NCBI GenBank assembly: GCA_945833805.1 | Contig: CAMAGG010000003.1 | Location: 1 to 38,431 of the forward strand | Length of the DNA: 38,431 nucleotides | Direction of reading: 5' to 3' | Source of the DNA: an uncultured Clostridia bacterium | Lineage (GTDB): Bacteria; Bacillota; Clostridia; Oscillospirales; Ruminococcaceae | In this document: piece by piece, positions 1 through 8,773 of the stretch | Layout of the letters: the number at the start of each line of letters is the position of its first letter | How positions within the stretch are numbered: position 1 is the first letter of the stretch | Notes under the pieces: generated by a model | What the model saw: the letters and a program-made list of their open reading frames with translations, nothing else | The model's database searches: none | What the model was told of the DNA's origin: nothing | Program-made: the position numbers and the translations under genes

Positions 1-7
1 TATGTTA

Positions 8-54
8 GAAGAACGAAGTTCTTCAAGGCTGCGTCAGCAGCCTGGCGCGAAGCG
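8..54. repeat. Tandem short hairpins upstream of the dockerin gene
   Basis: Two perfect inverted repeats lie next to each other: a 7-bp stem at 8-14/18-24 with a GAA loop, and a 7-bp stem at 26-32/37-43 with a GTCA loop. A minor CGC-GAA-GCG stem follows at 46-54. No T-run follows, so this is not a typical intrinsic terminator for a gene to the left. It may be a REP-like element or a processing site. The preceding gene is outside the window, so its role is open. Confidence 0.45.
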
Positions 55-111
55 GAGAAAACATTTCCGGTGAAATTTGTATCCAAAATACCGAAAATAT
101 TCACAAATATA

Positions 112-140
112 TTGACTAAATGCAGAAAATATTGTATAAT
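112..140 (+). promoter_or_regulatory. Sigma-A promoter of the dockerin protein gene
   Basis: TTGACT at 112-117 and a perfect TATAAT at 135-140 are separated by 17 bases, in an AT-rich stretch. The start codon lies about 35 bases further on, behind a GGAGG ribosome binding site at 167-171. This indicates a strong housekeeping promoter with a short leader. Confidence 0.8.
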
Positions 141-178
141 TATACTATATACTATGTTGTATGTCCGGAGGTATTGGT

Positions 179-3100
179 ATGAAGCTTAAGCAAAGGATTG
201 CGGCGGTTCTTACCGCTTGCGCATTGATGTTCACACTTACTGACCCGTCCGCGCTGGGAGGTATCCTGAATTCGGCAGGAACTGCTTCGGCGGCGGCTGT
301 CGGAAGCATCACTCTGCTGCAAAAGCCGGGGGCTCCGACTGCCGGAATGGCATTCTGGGACGCTACATCTGAATACACAAAAACAGATAACGATACAACT
401 ACCGGTCAGATTTTGGAAAGAACTGTAACATGGTATCTTGACGGAACGGATACCGTGGTCACCGGCAATGCCGGATACAATAAGAAATACCGTGTTGAGA
501 TCAGGTTCAGGATCAACAAATCCAATTATACCTTTTCACAGGACTTCTCAATGCAGTATCACGAGGGAACTTCTTTAAAGGATATTGATTTTGAGCTGGA
601 GGGCGACGATTGGGCTGTCGCAAAAATGAGCTTTGACGCGACCCGTATGCCTAACGCGACCGGAGCGGAATTCATAGCAACTACCACTATCCCTGCCGGA
701 TCAAAGGAGTTCACCTTATCTCCTTCGCTTGCCTGCCATGCTACCGACAGCGATATACTCCGTGCGCTGCCCTCTACCGCGATAATAAGAACCGAGGACG
801 ATTCATTAAACCTGAATTCGACTATCACATGGAAGACCTCGACAGGCGCGTTTGATTTCGTTTCATCAACCTACGACCCCAACGACGTCGAGCAGCAGAC
901 CTTCAAGATCCGCGGTACTGTAAACGTACCCAGCGGCTCACAGGTCGGAAATACAACGTTTTATGACTACCTGTATGTAAACGTAACGGTTCTCGCCGCT
1001 GACGTGCTTCCCAAGCCGACTGCCTCCACTCAGGAGGGTGAATATTTTACCGGAATCACCGTTAAGCTCAGTTCCTCTGAGGACATTTACTACACTATCA
1101 GCAGCAACGACAAAGGTCCCGACCCGCAGGGCGGTGTTGAAAGCGACTCTAACCTAAAGTACAACGGCGGAATTAACCTAGCCGGAGTTGTCGGCTCCAC
1201 AAAGACCTATTACATAAAGGCTATCGCATATAACAAGAACTTCCGGCAGAGCGAGGTCGCAACCTTTGTATATTCCATAACCCTTGAGCCGTCGGAGCTT
1301 ACCAATATCCCCACGGTTCATCTGGACATTGATCCTCCTGTGGGAGGAAAGGTGCTGGATACCACCGCAGAGCTTTCCAGCGACGCAACGGATCTTGAAA
1401 GGGGCGGAATTGCGATCATATCCTCCGTTGCATGGATAGGAACAAATGTCAACGGCAAGGCTGACTATAACACCAGATATTCGATAAGCGTTGAGATCAC
1501 TCCGAAGAATATGTATGCGTTCTTCTCAACTCCGGACGTGTACATCAACGGAATGGAAGCAAAAAGCACCACAAACTCCAGCGGTACTCTCACCATTACC
1601 TATACTTTCCCGGAAAAGACCGAAAAGCTGAAAAGCTTCAAGATTGTTGATCCCAGCTCCACAGTCATGGCGGAAAACGGAACTTCTATAACCAACATCG
1701 GCAAGCTGCTTCCGAATATGGTAGAAATTGAAGCGCCTGTCGGAACTCTGCTTGAGAAAGAGTATCAGGTTACATGGGATCTCAGCACCTCTAACCCCGC
1801 ATACGATCCGAAAATGGCGGAGGCGCAGACCTTTACCCTTACCGGAACGGTCACAATGCCCGATTATATTGAATATACGGCTGGACAGAATACTGCAAAG
1901 GTGACTGTCTATGTCGGTCAGGCGGGAATGCTCACATGGCCTACGGCGTCCCCGGCAGACTCCGCAGAGGGTCAGCGCTCTTTCTATGAGCCGGTAACAG
2001 TTACCCTCAGCTCTGCTCACCCGAATGCAGCAATTTATTACACGATAGGCACTTCTTCAAACATTTCCGCTCCGACGATAAGCGGAGGAAAGGCATATAC
2101 CTCTCCAATTCTGCTGACCGGCGTTCCTGGAGAGATCGTTACCTATTACATCAAGGCGATAGCTACGGCGGCTGGAATGAAGGACAGCCCGGTGAACACC
2201 TTTGTTTACACGCTGGTGATCCCGAAGCAGACGGTGGAGACCCCTACTGCGAACTACTCGTCAGGAACATATAATCAGGCTCTTGAGATCTCTCTTAACA
2301 CAACCACTGTCGGCGCAGATATCTATTACACCACCGACCCGACAGCCAAAAAAGAAGCGTTCAAGCTGTATGACGGAGTATTTAAGCTTGAGGGTATGCC
2401 GAACAGCACAAAGACATACAGTGTAAGGTGTTATGCAAAGGATCCGGAGGGCATAATGAGCGACTCAGAGATCGCGTCCTTCAAATATACAGTAACACTT
2501 CCGAAAAACAAGGCACTTGCGCCGTATCCGAACCTCACCCCCGGAATTTCCTATGAGAAATCTCTGTCCCTGACGCTGAAATGTGATTCTCCGAACACAG
2601 AGATCTATTACACCATTAATTCTTCTCTTGATCCGGATAACGGGATCACAGGAATAAAGTACACCAGCAGTATCAAGCTTACCGAGGACAGTAACAAGAT
2701 CGTCACCTACACGATCAGGACTTATGCGAAATCCCTTGACCTGAATATCGACAACAGTCCTGTGGTAACATACACATATACGATAGGAATTGATTATGGC
2801 GTAAAGTCCATTGAGATCGAACAGCGTCCGCTGAAATATTCTTATTATATAGGCGAGCTGTTGAATGTATCCGGAGGAAAGATCAAGGTCACTTACGTTG
2901 ACGGAACTGTTGAAAGCGTCTACATAGAAGATGAGATGATCGAGGATTTTGACAGCTGGGTAATCGGACAGCAGTCTGTCACCGTAAGATACAAGGGCTG
3001 TATCACCAAGTTCAATATCGTAGTCAGAAAGCGCAGCGATACCACGGACAGCGGAAGCACCACTGACCCTGGAACAGATGGTACCGGAAGCGGTTCGGGT

Positions 3101-3889
3101 ACTGGAACGGGTACTGGAACGGATACTGATCCTGATCCAGATATAGATATCAACGATGGTATTAATAATACTGATGAGGAAACTGTATCTGATCCGACAA
3201 TGGAGGGCAGCGCTGTAAAGGGCTGGGATAAGCTTAAGATTAAGATAAAGGCGGCTGAGGTAGGCTCAAGAGTCATTATCTATCTCAATGGAAACACCTC
3301 GGTGCCTGCGGATATCATTAATACCGCGATGACCAGAAAGGTTACCGTTCAGTTTGTAGTAAACGACTGGATCAGTTGGGTAATTGACACAGGAAAGCTC
3401 AAGAAAACCGTTTCAAACCTAAGCGTTGGTTTGAAGTGCAAGGACGTATATATACCGTCCGTGCTTATCGACAACTCCGGCGACAGCGAGGTTGTCAAAA
3501 TGCACATTAACGGCGAAAACAAGGTTGGCGCTATGCTGTATGTCAGAACCGGCTGCAAAGAGGCAAATCACTTTGTAAATCTGTTCAGATACGATGAGGA
3601 GAACCGACGGCTTGAATTCGTTGACACAGCAAAGGTCATAGCAAATACCGGATTATCTATAGTTAAGCCGACTGCCAGCGGAGATTATGTCCTTATGCTG
3701 GACACCAAGACCCGGCTTCCCGGCGACGCAGACAACAGCACCACAATTGACGTGCGGGACGCTGCTGCAATACTCAGAATGGTAGTCGGTCTGGCAAAGT
3801 TTGATGATACCTGCGATTTCAACGATGACGGATTTGTTGATATTTTCGACGCTTCGGCAATACTGAATTCAGTCGTAGGAATGCTGTAA
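179..3889 (+). CDS. Secreted multidomain dockerin protein with CHB_HEX_C-type repeats
   Basis: About 1236 residues starting at the ATG at 179, chosen over the in-frame ATG at 161 because GGAGG at 167-171 sits 7 bases upstream of it. The N-terminus (KLKQR, then a hydrophobic run, then SAAA) is a signal peptide. Four repeats of about 93 residues with an IYYTI core and a TYYIKA-type strand resemble chitobiase/beta-hexosaminidase C-terminal (CHB_HEX_C) modules, at roughly 278-371, 586-679, 686-774 and 779-870. A bacterial Ig-like (Big_3-type) domain follows at about 875-950, then a Gly/Thr/Asp linker, a further beta domain, and a C-terminal dockerin at 1182-1236. Both dockerin calcium loops keep acidic or polar residues at positions 1, 3, 5, 9 and 12. 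No catalytic domain is recognisable. By family knowledge the dockerin would bind a cohesin; a structural or adhesive cellulosome role is inferred. Confidence 0.85.
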   Translation: MKLKQRIAAVLTACALMFTLTDPSALGGILNSAGTASAAAVGSITLLQKPGAPTAGMAFWDATSEYTKTDNDTTTGQILERTVTWYLDGTDTVVTGNAGYNKKYRVEIRFRINKSNYTFSQDFSMQYHEGTSLKDIDFELEGDDWAVAKMSFDATRMPNATGAEFIATTTIPAGSKEFTLSPSLACHATDSDILRALPSTAIIRTEDDSLNLNSTITWKTSTGAFDFVSSTYDPNDVEQQTFKIRGTVNVPSGSQVGNTTFYDYLYVNVTVLAADVLPKPTASTQEGEYFTGITVKLSSSEDIYYTISSNDKGPDPQGGVESDSNLKYNGGINLAGVVGSTKTYYIKAIAYNKNFRQSEVATFVYSITLEPSELTNIPTVHLDIDPPVGGKVLDTTAELSSDATDLERGGIAIISSVAWIGTNVNGKADYNTRYSISVEITPKNMYAFFSTPDVYINGMEAKSTTNSSGTLTITYTFPEKTEKLKSFKIVDPSSTVMAENGTSITNIGKLLPNMVEIEAPVGTLLEKEYQVTWDLSTSNPAYDPKMAEAQTFTLTGTVTMPDYIEYTAGQNTAKVTVYVGQAGMLTWPTASPADSAEGQRSFYEPVTVTLSSAHPNAAIYYTIGTSSNISAPTISGGKAYTSPILLTGVPGEIVTYYIKAIATAAGMKDSPVNTFVYTLVIPKQTVETPTANYSSGTYNQALEISLNTTTVGADIYYTTDPTAKKEAFKLYDGVFKLEGMPNSTKTYSVRCYAKDPEGIMSDSEIASFKYTVTLPKNKALAPYPNLTPGISYEKSLSLTLKCDSPNTEIYYTINSSLDPDNGITGIKYTSSIKLTEDSNKIVTYTIRTYAKSLDLNIDNSPVVTYTYTIGIDYGVKSIEIEQRPLKYSYYIGELLNVSGGKIKVTYVDGTVESVYIEDEMIEDFDSWVIGQQSVTVRYKGCITKFNIVVRKRSDTTDSGSTTDPGTDGTGSGSGTGTGTGTDTDPDPDIDINDGINNTDEETVSDPTMEGSAVKGWDKLKIKIKAAEVGSRVIIYLNGNTSVPADIINTAMTRKVTVQFVVNDWISWVIDTGKLKKTVSNLSVGLKCKDVYIPSVLIDNSGDSEVVKMHINGENKVGAMLYVRTGCKEANHFVNLFRYDEENRRLEFVDTAKVIANTGLSIVKPTASGDYVLMLDTKTRLPGDADNSTTIDVRDAAAILRMVVGLAKFDDTCDFNDDGFVDIFDASAILNSVVGML

Positions 3890-3912
3890 CTTCATAACCA
3901 AAATAACTGAAT

Positions 3913-3950
3913 AAAAACGGTGCGGATTTGCTCATATCCGCACCGTTTTT
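3913..3950. terminator. Bidirectional intrinsic terminator
   Basis: A perfect 11-bp stem (3917-3927/3936-3946) with an 8-base loop is flanked by A4 on the left and T4-5 on the right, so it reads as a terminator on both strands. It sits between the converging dockerin gene and the minus-strand transporter gene and ends both transcripts. Confidence 0.9.
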
Positions 3951-3951
3951 A

Positions 3952-4839
3952 TTATTCCTTTTCCGGCTGTTTTCGGTTGTTGTATTTGAACATTGCGAAT
4001 GCAGCCGCGATGATAATTGCATATCCCACAAAGCTAAGCGCGTCCGGAACCTGATCCAGCACGAAAAAACCGATAACCGCAGAAAAAATGATCTGTGAAT
4101 AATCGTATATCGAAACCTCCTTTGCCGGAGCGTGGGAATAAGCGTTTGTTATGCAGAACTGTGCGATAGCCGCGCTGACTCCCGCTCCCACCAGCATGAG
4201 AAGCTGATATAGCGTCATCGGCTGATAATTTATAAGGGTTATCGGGAGAGCCGCAAGAGTTGAGAATGCCGAGAAAAAGAATACGATATAGTAGCTTTTG
4301 ACTCCCTTTCCGGTGGCGCGCCGGACAAAGGTGTATGCGGCTCCCGCACCCATTCCACCTAAAAATCCTGCGATCGAAGCTCCGAGCTCTGCGTTCTGAA
4401 AGGAGGGCTTTATCACGAACAGCGCCCCGGCAAACGCGGTGAGGATTATTGCCCACTGGACTTTATTCGCCCGTTCTTTCAGCAGGATCGCGGAGAAAAT
4501 TATCGCAAAGAACGGCGACATTTTGTTCAGCAGCGAAGCGTCAGATATGCTGAGCCTTCCCACTGCGTAGAAGTTCAGGATAACTCCGGTATAGCCGAAA
4601 ATCGAGCGGAGAACAAGGTCAAGCCTTGCTCCCTTAGGTGGGATAATTGGGCAGCGGTTTTTTATCATCGCGCCGCTGGCTATGAACAGCGCGAAAAAAT
4701 TCCGGAAAAAGGTCTTTTGAATCGTCGGAACGTCCCCGGAAAGCCTTACGAACATATTCATCAGCGCAAAGAACAGCGCAGAGCAGATGATGAAAAGTAT
4801 TGCTTTGTGAAGCCGTTGGAGTTTAGGAAGCCTAGCCAT
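3952..4839 (-). CDS. EamA/DMT-family membrane transporter
   Basis: 295 residues, with about ten hydrophobic segments spread over the whole length in two similar halves. This is the usual size and shape of drug/metabolite transporter (EamA domain) proteins in the cytoplasmic membrane. Recognisable pieces are an early FFRN segment after the first helix pair, SISDASLLNKMSPFFAII in the first half, and PAKEVSIYDYSQIIFSAVIG in the second. The start overlaps the end of the pyridoxamine kinase gene by 8 bases (ATGGCTAG), with an AGGAG ribosome binding site, so translation is probably coupled. The substrate cannot be read from sequence. Cotranscription with a B6 kinase makes a vitamer or related metabolite one possibility, but that is inference. 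Confidence 0.85.
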   Translation of the reverse strand: MARLPKLQRLHKAILFIICSALFFALMNMFVRLSGDVPTIQKTFFRNFFALFIASGAMIKNRCPIIPPKGARLDLVLRSIFGYTGVILNFYAVGRLSISDASLLNKMSPFFAIIFSAILLKERANKVQWAIILTAFAGALFVIKPSFQNAELGASIAGFLGGMGAGAAYTFVRRATGKGVKSYYIVFFFSAFSTLAALPITLINYQPMTLYQLLMLVGAGVSAAIAQFCITNAYSHAPAKEVSIYDYSQIIFSAVIGFFVLDQVPDALSFVGYAIIIAAAFAMFKYNNRKQPEKE

Positions 4840-5680
4840 CGGAACTCCTCTTTTCTATGCTGTCGAGCATTTGGATGTATTTCCCGAGTACAGGCTGGAA
4901 GTGTATGCCGTAGAAACGGCGGTCGTCGGCATTTGCAGTGTAGTCCACAGCCTCAAATGTAAACCTTGTCGCGATCTCCAACGCCTGCGCATAGTCAGCG
5001 TCGCGAAGTACCGCGCCCAGAAGCGCGGAGGCGAACACATCACCCGTTCCTGAGCAGGCTACGTCCCGTTTCGGGGTAAGGCACTCGGTGAATTTTCCGT
5101 CACAGCAGCCCACTGCGCCTAGCTTCCCCTTTTCGGAAAAACCGGTGATGACTGCGAATTTCACTCCCATATTGCACAGCTCTGTAAGCATTTCCTTTAC
5201 CTCGTGGAGAGTGGGACAGGGATTGAAGCTGCGTCCGGTGAGCAGGCAGGCTTCGGTGATATTAGGAGTGATCACATCGGCGCAGGATATGAATTTCCGC
5301 ATATGCTCCGGGTAATCATCGGTAAGCGCAGCGTACATCTTGCCGTTGTCGCCCATTACCGGGTCGATGAATACCGGAGCGCCGGGCTTTCTGAACTGCT
5401 CAATGAATTTGCGGATAAGATCTATCTGCTCTACGGAGGCAATATAACCGGTGTATATCCCATCAAAATCAATATGCTCCCGTTTAAGCTGTTCGCTGAT
5501 CGGAGTCAGCTCTTGTGTGAGGTCTACGCTGTAAAAGGTGGGGAAGCCGGTGTGGTTTGACAGCAGCGCCGTGGGTATTCCGCAGCACTCTACTCCGGCG
5601 GCGGACAGCACGGGTATCGCCGCTGTCAGCGAACAGCTTCCTACGCAGGAAAAATCCTGTATTGTAACAATTCTTTTCAT
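4832..5680 (-). CDS. pdxY: Pyridoxamine/pyridoxal kinase
   Basis: 282 residues, normal for the ribokinase-fold B6 kinases that phosphorylate pyridoxal, pyridoxine or pyridoxamine with ATP in salvage of pyridoxal phosphate. Visible signatures are the N-terminal IQDFSCVGSCSL and HTGFPTF segments, the IDPVMGDNGKMY loop near residue 110, ITPNITEA, and the anion-hole/catalytic motif CSGTGDVFAS with the presumed base Asp at 214. It is the middle gene of a minus-strand operon: the kinase gene upstream ends 13 bases before this start, and the transporter gene overlaps its end. The ribosome binding site is weak, which suggests coupling to the upstream gene. The pdxY symbol marks the family; which vitamer it prefers is not determined. 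A hydroxymethylpyrimidine kinase is less likely given the sequence signatures. Confidence 0.85.
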   Translation of the reverse strand: MKRIVTIQDFSCVGSCSLTAAIPVLSAAGVECCGIPTALLSNHTGFPTFYSVDLTQELTPISEQLKREHIDFDGIYTGYIASVEQIDLIRKFIEQFRKPGAPVFIDPVMGDNGKMYAALTDDYPEHMRKFISCADVITPNITEACLLTGRSFNPCPTLHEVKEMLTELCNMGVKFAVITGFSEKGKLGAVGCCDGKFTECLTPKRDVACSGTGDVFASALLGAVLRDADYAQALEIATRFTFEAVDYTANADDRRFYGIHFQPVLGKYIQMLDSIEKRSSDG

Positions 5681-5693
5681 TCTATCAGCTCTG

Positions 5694-8552
5694 TTATTTC
5701 TTATTTTTTTTGTATTCCGGAAGCCATTTGCACAGCTCGGAAGTGAGCGAGGTTATTTCCAGCGGTTTTGAAACATGACCGTTCATTCCGTGTTCCTTGC
5801 AGGTTTTTACGTCCTCGATGAACGCATTGGCAGTCATGGCGATTATCGGTATTTCTGACGCGTCCGGGCGGTCAAGGTTACGGATTTTTTTCGCCGCCTG
5901 ATTTCCGTCCAACACCGGCATTTGTATATCCATAAATATCAGACTGTAATAACCAGGTGGAGAGCTTTGGAACATCTCGACCGCCTCTGCTCCGTCGTGA
6001 GCAATTTCGGTGCGGATATTTGCTTCCGCAAGGAATTCCGCAGCTATTTCGGCATTGAAATCCAGATCCTCTGCCAGCAGCACGCGTTTTCCTCCGAAAT
6101 CAAAGTCGGACATACGCACCTTGCGCGGTTCCTCCATTGATATCCCACCGATGTAACTTCCGGTAGCCGCGCCTTTTTTCAGGCATACGGTTATGCCGAA
6201 TTCCGAGCCTTTGCCCGGCGTGCTTTTTATCGAGATATCGCCGTTCATCATTCGTGCGATGTTCAGAGAGATAGTCATACCTAGTCCTGTTCCCTGAATT
6301 CCGCTTATTCTCCTGTCGTCAGCCCGCACGAACGGGTCGTAGATGTGCTCGATGAATTCCGGCTTCATGCCTATTCCGTTGTCCTCGACCTTAAAGAAAT
6401 ACCGGCATACTCCCTGATGATCCGGCTCGATCTCTTTCGCGGTGAAATGGATCTCGCCGCAGTCGGGGGTGTATTTTATCGCATTTCCGAGGATATTGGT
6501 AAGCAGCTGGCGCAGCTTTGTCTGATCGCCGATAACGCTGGAATTCATGCTTGTTGAGATATCCACGACAAGCGTATGGCGTTTTTTGTCGGCAAGCGGA
6601 CGTATCATCTTGAGAGTTTCTTCAAGGAACAGATTAAGGTCAAACGGCTCGCTTGCAAGCACGGTTTTCCCGCTCTCTATCGCCGACAGGTCAAGCACAT
6701 TGTTGACGATCTCGAGCAGATGCCGTCCAGATGCTTCGATCTTGTCAAGGCAGTCCAGAACGCGGCTTGGCTCGTTGATATGCTCCTGCGCGATCGCTGC
6801 CATTCCGAGAATGGAGTTCAGCGGGGTGCGGATATCATGGCTCATCTGGCTCATGAACAGGGTCTTGGCGGAGTTCGCGTGCTGCGCCTGTGTGAAAGCG
6901 TCCCGCAGCGCCTGTTCAACTCTTGTTTTCTGATTATGCTCCTCGGAGATGTTCCGGACGTAGGTAAGACCCCAGATGTCCCCGGTTTCAAGATCCTGAG
7001 TCAGAATGACTGCTTCGCGGAAGTAACCTTTTCTGCCTTCGATCTCAAACTCGTACTCTGTGTCGAAGCTCCGGCGGTGGCTGTTGTACATATCCGCAAG
7101 GGTTTCGGTGCAGAAGGTCTTGCGGAAGGTTTCCGCAGCTGCTTTATCAGTGAAAAAAGTGGCTTTCTTCGCAATATATTTATTATAGGAGCAGGGAACG
7201 GAAAGTCCTAGCATAGGAAGCAGAGGATTAATGCCGTCCTGCTCGATTATTTCATCGTATATCGTGTCTTTTGTTATATTGTAGGTATAAACTGCGATAG
7301 CGTTTGATAGTATCGCCTGACGGTACTGGCTTTCAGCGCGGAGCGCTCTTTCAAGACGCTGCTGATAGCGCAGCTCCTTGAGCTTTTCAGCGGTAATGGG
7401 CTGAACTGTGAGTATTGCGGTTATGGGATCTCCGTTTTCGTCCGCCGATGACATAAACGCCTGAATTCTCAGCCATTCGGAATGCTCGCCGCTGTGCTGG
7501 CATATCTCGCATTCTATCACCTTTTCGCCGGACTTAAAACGCTTTAACATATTTCCGACGCTGAAATTATAAAGCACGGCGTTCTTGTCTTCTTCGCTGT
7601 ATTCATAATTGTTTAAGAATTTATGAATAGCGTCGCTGTAAAAGCCTGTATCGCCAAAATTTTCACCGCTGTGCTCCCTGTTGTCAAAGGAGGAATAGTA
7701 GGTGTTGTTTTTCAGGTTGATAAGATCAAGAATAAGGTAGGGAACTGACAGACCGTTGATAAGCTGATTGCGAAGCTCCTCAATATACACTGTCCGGTGG
7801 TCTGCCTCCAGCTTTCGCAGCACGATGAATTCTGTATATTTACCGCCTATGGGCTGTTTCATCTTCACACAGCGCAGATTAAGCCACGGGCATTTATCAT
7901 CGTGAATAAAACGGAATTCGCCGTATACCTCGTCAAGACTGCCGAAGCTTTCCAGCAGCTTTGTGCGGGACAGAAGCTCGCTTAGCCGTGCGCGGTCGTC
8001 CGGGTGGACATGATCGAGCAGATCCGAGCACCACTCGTCGAAATTGCATTCGCAGCCGGCGGTGGAGCTGGTGTTGAACGTGTCGTTCAGAGTGAGCATA
8101 CGGTTATGGGAAAGATCTGTCAGAGCGCAGAAATTAAAACTCTGGAGCAATTTTTCCGCAAAGAGCCGCGTCAGCAGTTTTACCTCCGGATCAAAATCGA
8201 CAAGCGGCGCATTGCCCTCCGACACTCCCTTGAAAATGCCGTATATAATGCTGGAGCCGCCCTCTTTTTTTGCGAGCATACCTGAGCTGCACGCATTGAT
8301 CATGCCTTTGTCCCTGTACCGCCAGCGGTATCTTACCTCTGCCAGTATATTGTGCATGGTGGTTTCTATTGCTTCCTTTATCAGTGGGAGATCGTCCGGG
8401 TGTATACCCTCTACCCACTTCAGATAGTTCCCCTCAGGGTCAGAATTGTCCGGTATGTCCATGATCTTCAGAAAATCATCGTCGAGAAAAAGCTGGTGGG
8501 GGCAGCCCCCGCGGATTACCATTCTGAAAGTTCCTGTCAATATCGAGTCCAT
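5694..8552 (-). CDS. Cytoplasmic hybrid sensor histidine kinase (PAS-DHp-HATPase-REC)
   Basis: 952 residues with no membrane-spanning segment, so a soluble sensor is expected. The N-terminal 550 residues hold PAS-like modules: HPDD motifs typical of PAS_3-type domains occur near residues 50 and 180, and another PAS-like region lies at about 415-540, ending in a short coiled stretch. The dimerisation/phosphoacceptor box FMSQMSHDIRTPLNS places the autophosphorylated His at 572. ATP-binding boxes follow: NILGNAIKY (N), DNGIGM (G1) and GTGLGM (G2). A C-terminal receiver domain (about 823-945) carries the phosphoacceptor Asp at 875 in FMDIQMPVLDG and a conserved Lys in HVSKPL. There is no HPt domain and no DNA-binding output, so the partner must be encoded elsewhere. 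It is the first gene of the minus-strand operon with the B6 kinase and the transporter. Confidence 0.92.
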   Translation of the reverse strand: MDSILTGTFRMVIRGGCPHQLFLDDDFLKIMDIPDNSDPEGNYLKWVEGIHPDDLPLIKEAIETTMHNILAEVRYRWRYRDKGMINACSSGMLAKKEGGSSIIYGIFKGVSEGNAPLVDFDPEVKLLTRLFAEKLLQSFNFCALTDLSHNRMLTLNDTFNTSSTAGCECNFDEWCSDLLDHVHPDDRARLSELLSRTKLLESFGSLDEVYGEFRFIHDDKCPWLNLRCVKMKQPIGGKYTEFIVLRKLEADHRTVYIEELRNQLINGLSVPYLILDLINLKNNTYYSSFDNREHSGENFGDTGFYSDAIHKFLNNYEYSEEDKNAVLYNFSVGNMLKRFKSGEKVIECEICQHSGEHSEWLRIQAFMSSADENGDPITAILTVQPITAEKLKELRYQQRLERALRAESQYRQAILSNAIAVYTYNITKDTIYDEIIEQDGINPLLPMLGLSVPCSYNKYIAKKATFFTDKAAAETFRKTFCTETLADMYNSHRRSFDTEYEFEIEGRKGYFREAVILTQDLETGDIWGLTYVRNISEEHNQKTRVEQALRDAFTQAQHANSAKTLFMSQMSHDIRTPLNSILGMAAIAQEHINEPSRVLDCLDKIEASGRHLLEIVNNVLDLSAIESGKTVLASEPFDLNLFLEETLKMIRPLADKKRHTLVVDISTSMNSSVIGDQTKLRQLLTNILGNAIKYTPDCGEIHFTAKEIEPDHQGVCRYFFKVEDNGIGMKPEFIEHIYDPFVRADDRRISGIQGTGLGMTISLNIARMMNGDISIKSTPGKGSEFGITVCLKKGAATGSYIGGISMEEPRKVRMSDFDFGGKRVLLAEDLDFNAEIAAEFLAEANIRTEIAHDGAEAVEMFQSSPPGYYSLIFMDIQMPVLDGNQAAKKIRNLDRPDASEIPIIAMTANAFIEDVKTCKEHGMNGHVSKPLEITSLTSELCKWLPEYKKNKK

Positions 8553-8642
8553 CGGGAGTACCCCCTGTGTTTTATTTTTTCGCCCGCTGCGGCTTATATC
8601 TGATCTCTACGCATAAGTGCATAAGATTGTTCTGACTATATC

Positions 8643-8671
8643 ATTATATTACTTGGAGCGAAAAATGTCAA
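8643..8671 (-). promoter_or_regulatory. Consensus sigma-A promoter of the hybrid kinase operon
   Basis: On the minus strand, TTGACA (plus 8666-8671) and TATAAT (plus 8643-8648) are both perfect hexamers with a 17-base spacer. The promoter faces the kinase gene, leaving a leader of about 80 bases before the start at 8552, which is preceded by an AGGGGG ribosome binding site. It is back-to-back with the prmA promoter. Confidence 0.88.
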
Positions 8672-8695
8672 GTACAGTATTTGCGCAGATACCTC

Positions 8696-8724
8696 TTGAT
8701 TTATTGTTGGAAATAGTGTATAAT
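8696..8724 (+). promoter_or_regulatory. Sigma-A promoter of prmA
   Basis: TTGATT at 8696-8701 and TATAAT at 8719-8724 have 17-base spacing. The start codon follows about 50 bases downstream, with AGGAGA at 8761-8766 as ribosome binding site. Its -35 lies 24 bases from the -35 of the divergent kinase promoter, so one bound regulator could affect both. Confidence 0.85.
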
Positions 8725-8773
8725 GTATCATGTGAAATTGTGCGCATTGAAAAAATGATTAGGAGAACAGATT

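Noticed and set aside
11-24. LexA (SOS) box in GAAC...GTTC
   Set aside because: The spacing between half sites is 3 bases instead of the 4 expected for Firmicute LexA sites, and the surrounding palindrome is better explained as a hairpin.
3097-3128. CRISPR-like or mobile repeat
   Set aside because: The 12-bp units are directly adjacent, in frame and coding for a linker; there are no spacers.
2920-3276. Minus-strand frame with VPVPVP repeats
   Set aside because: The Pro/Val pattern is the complement of the Gly/Thr linker in the dockerin gene.
6576-7211. 211-codon plus-strand frame opposite the histidine kinase
   Set aside because: Antisense to conserved kinase boxes; no supporting signals.
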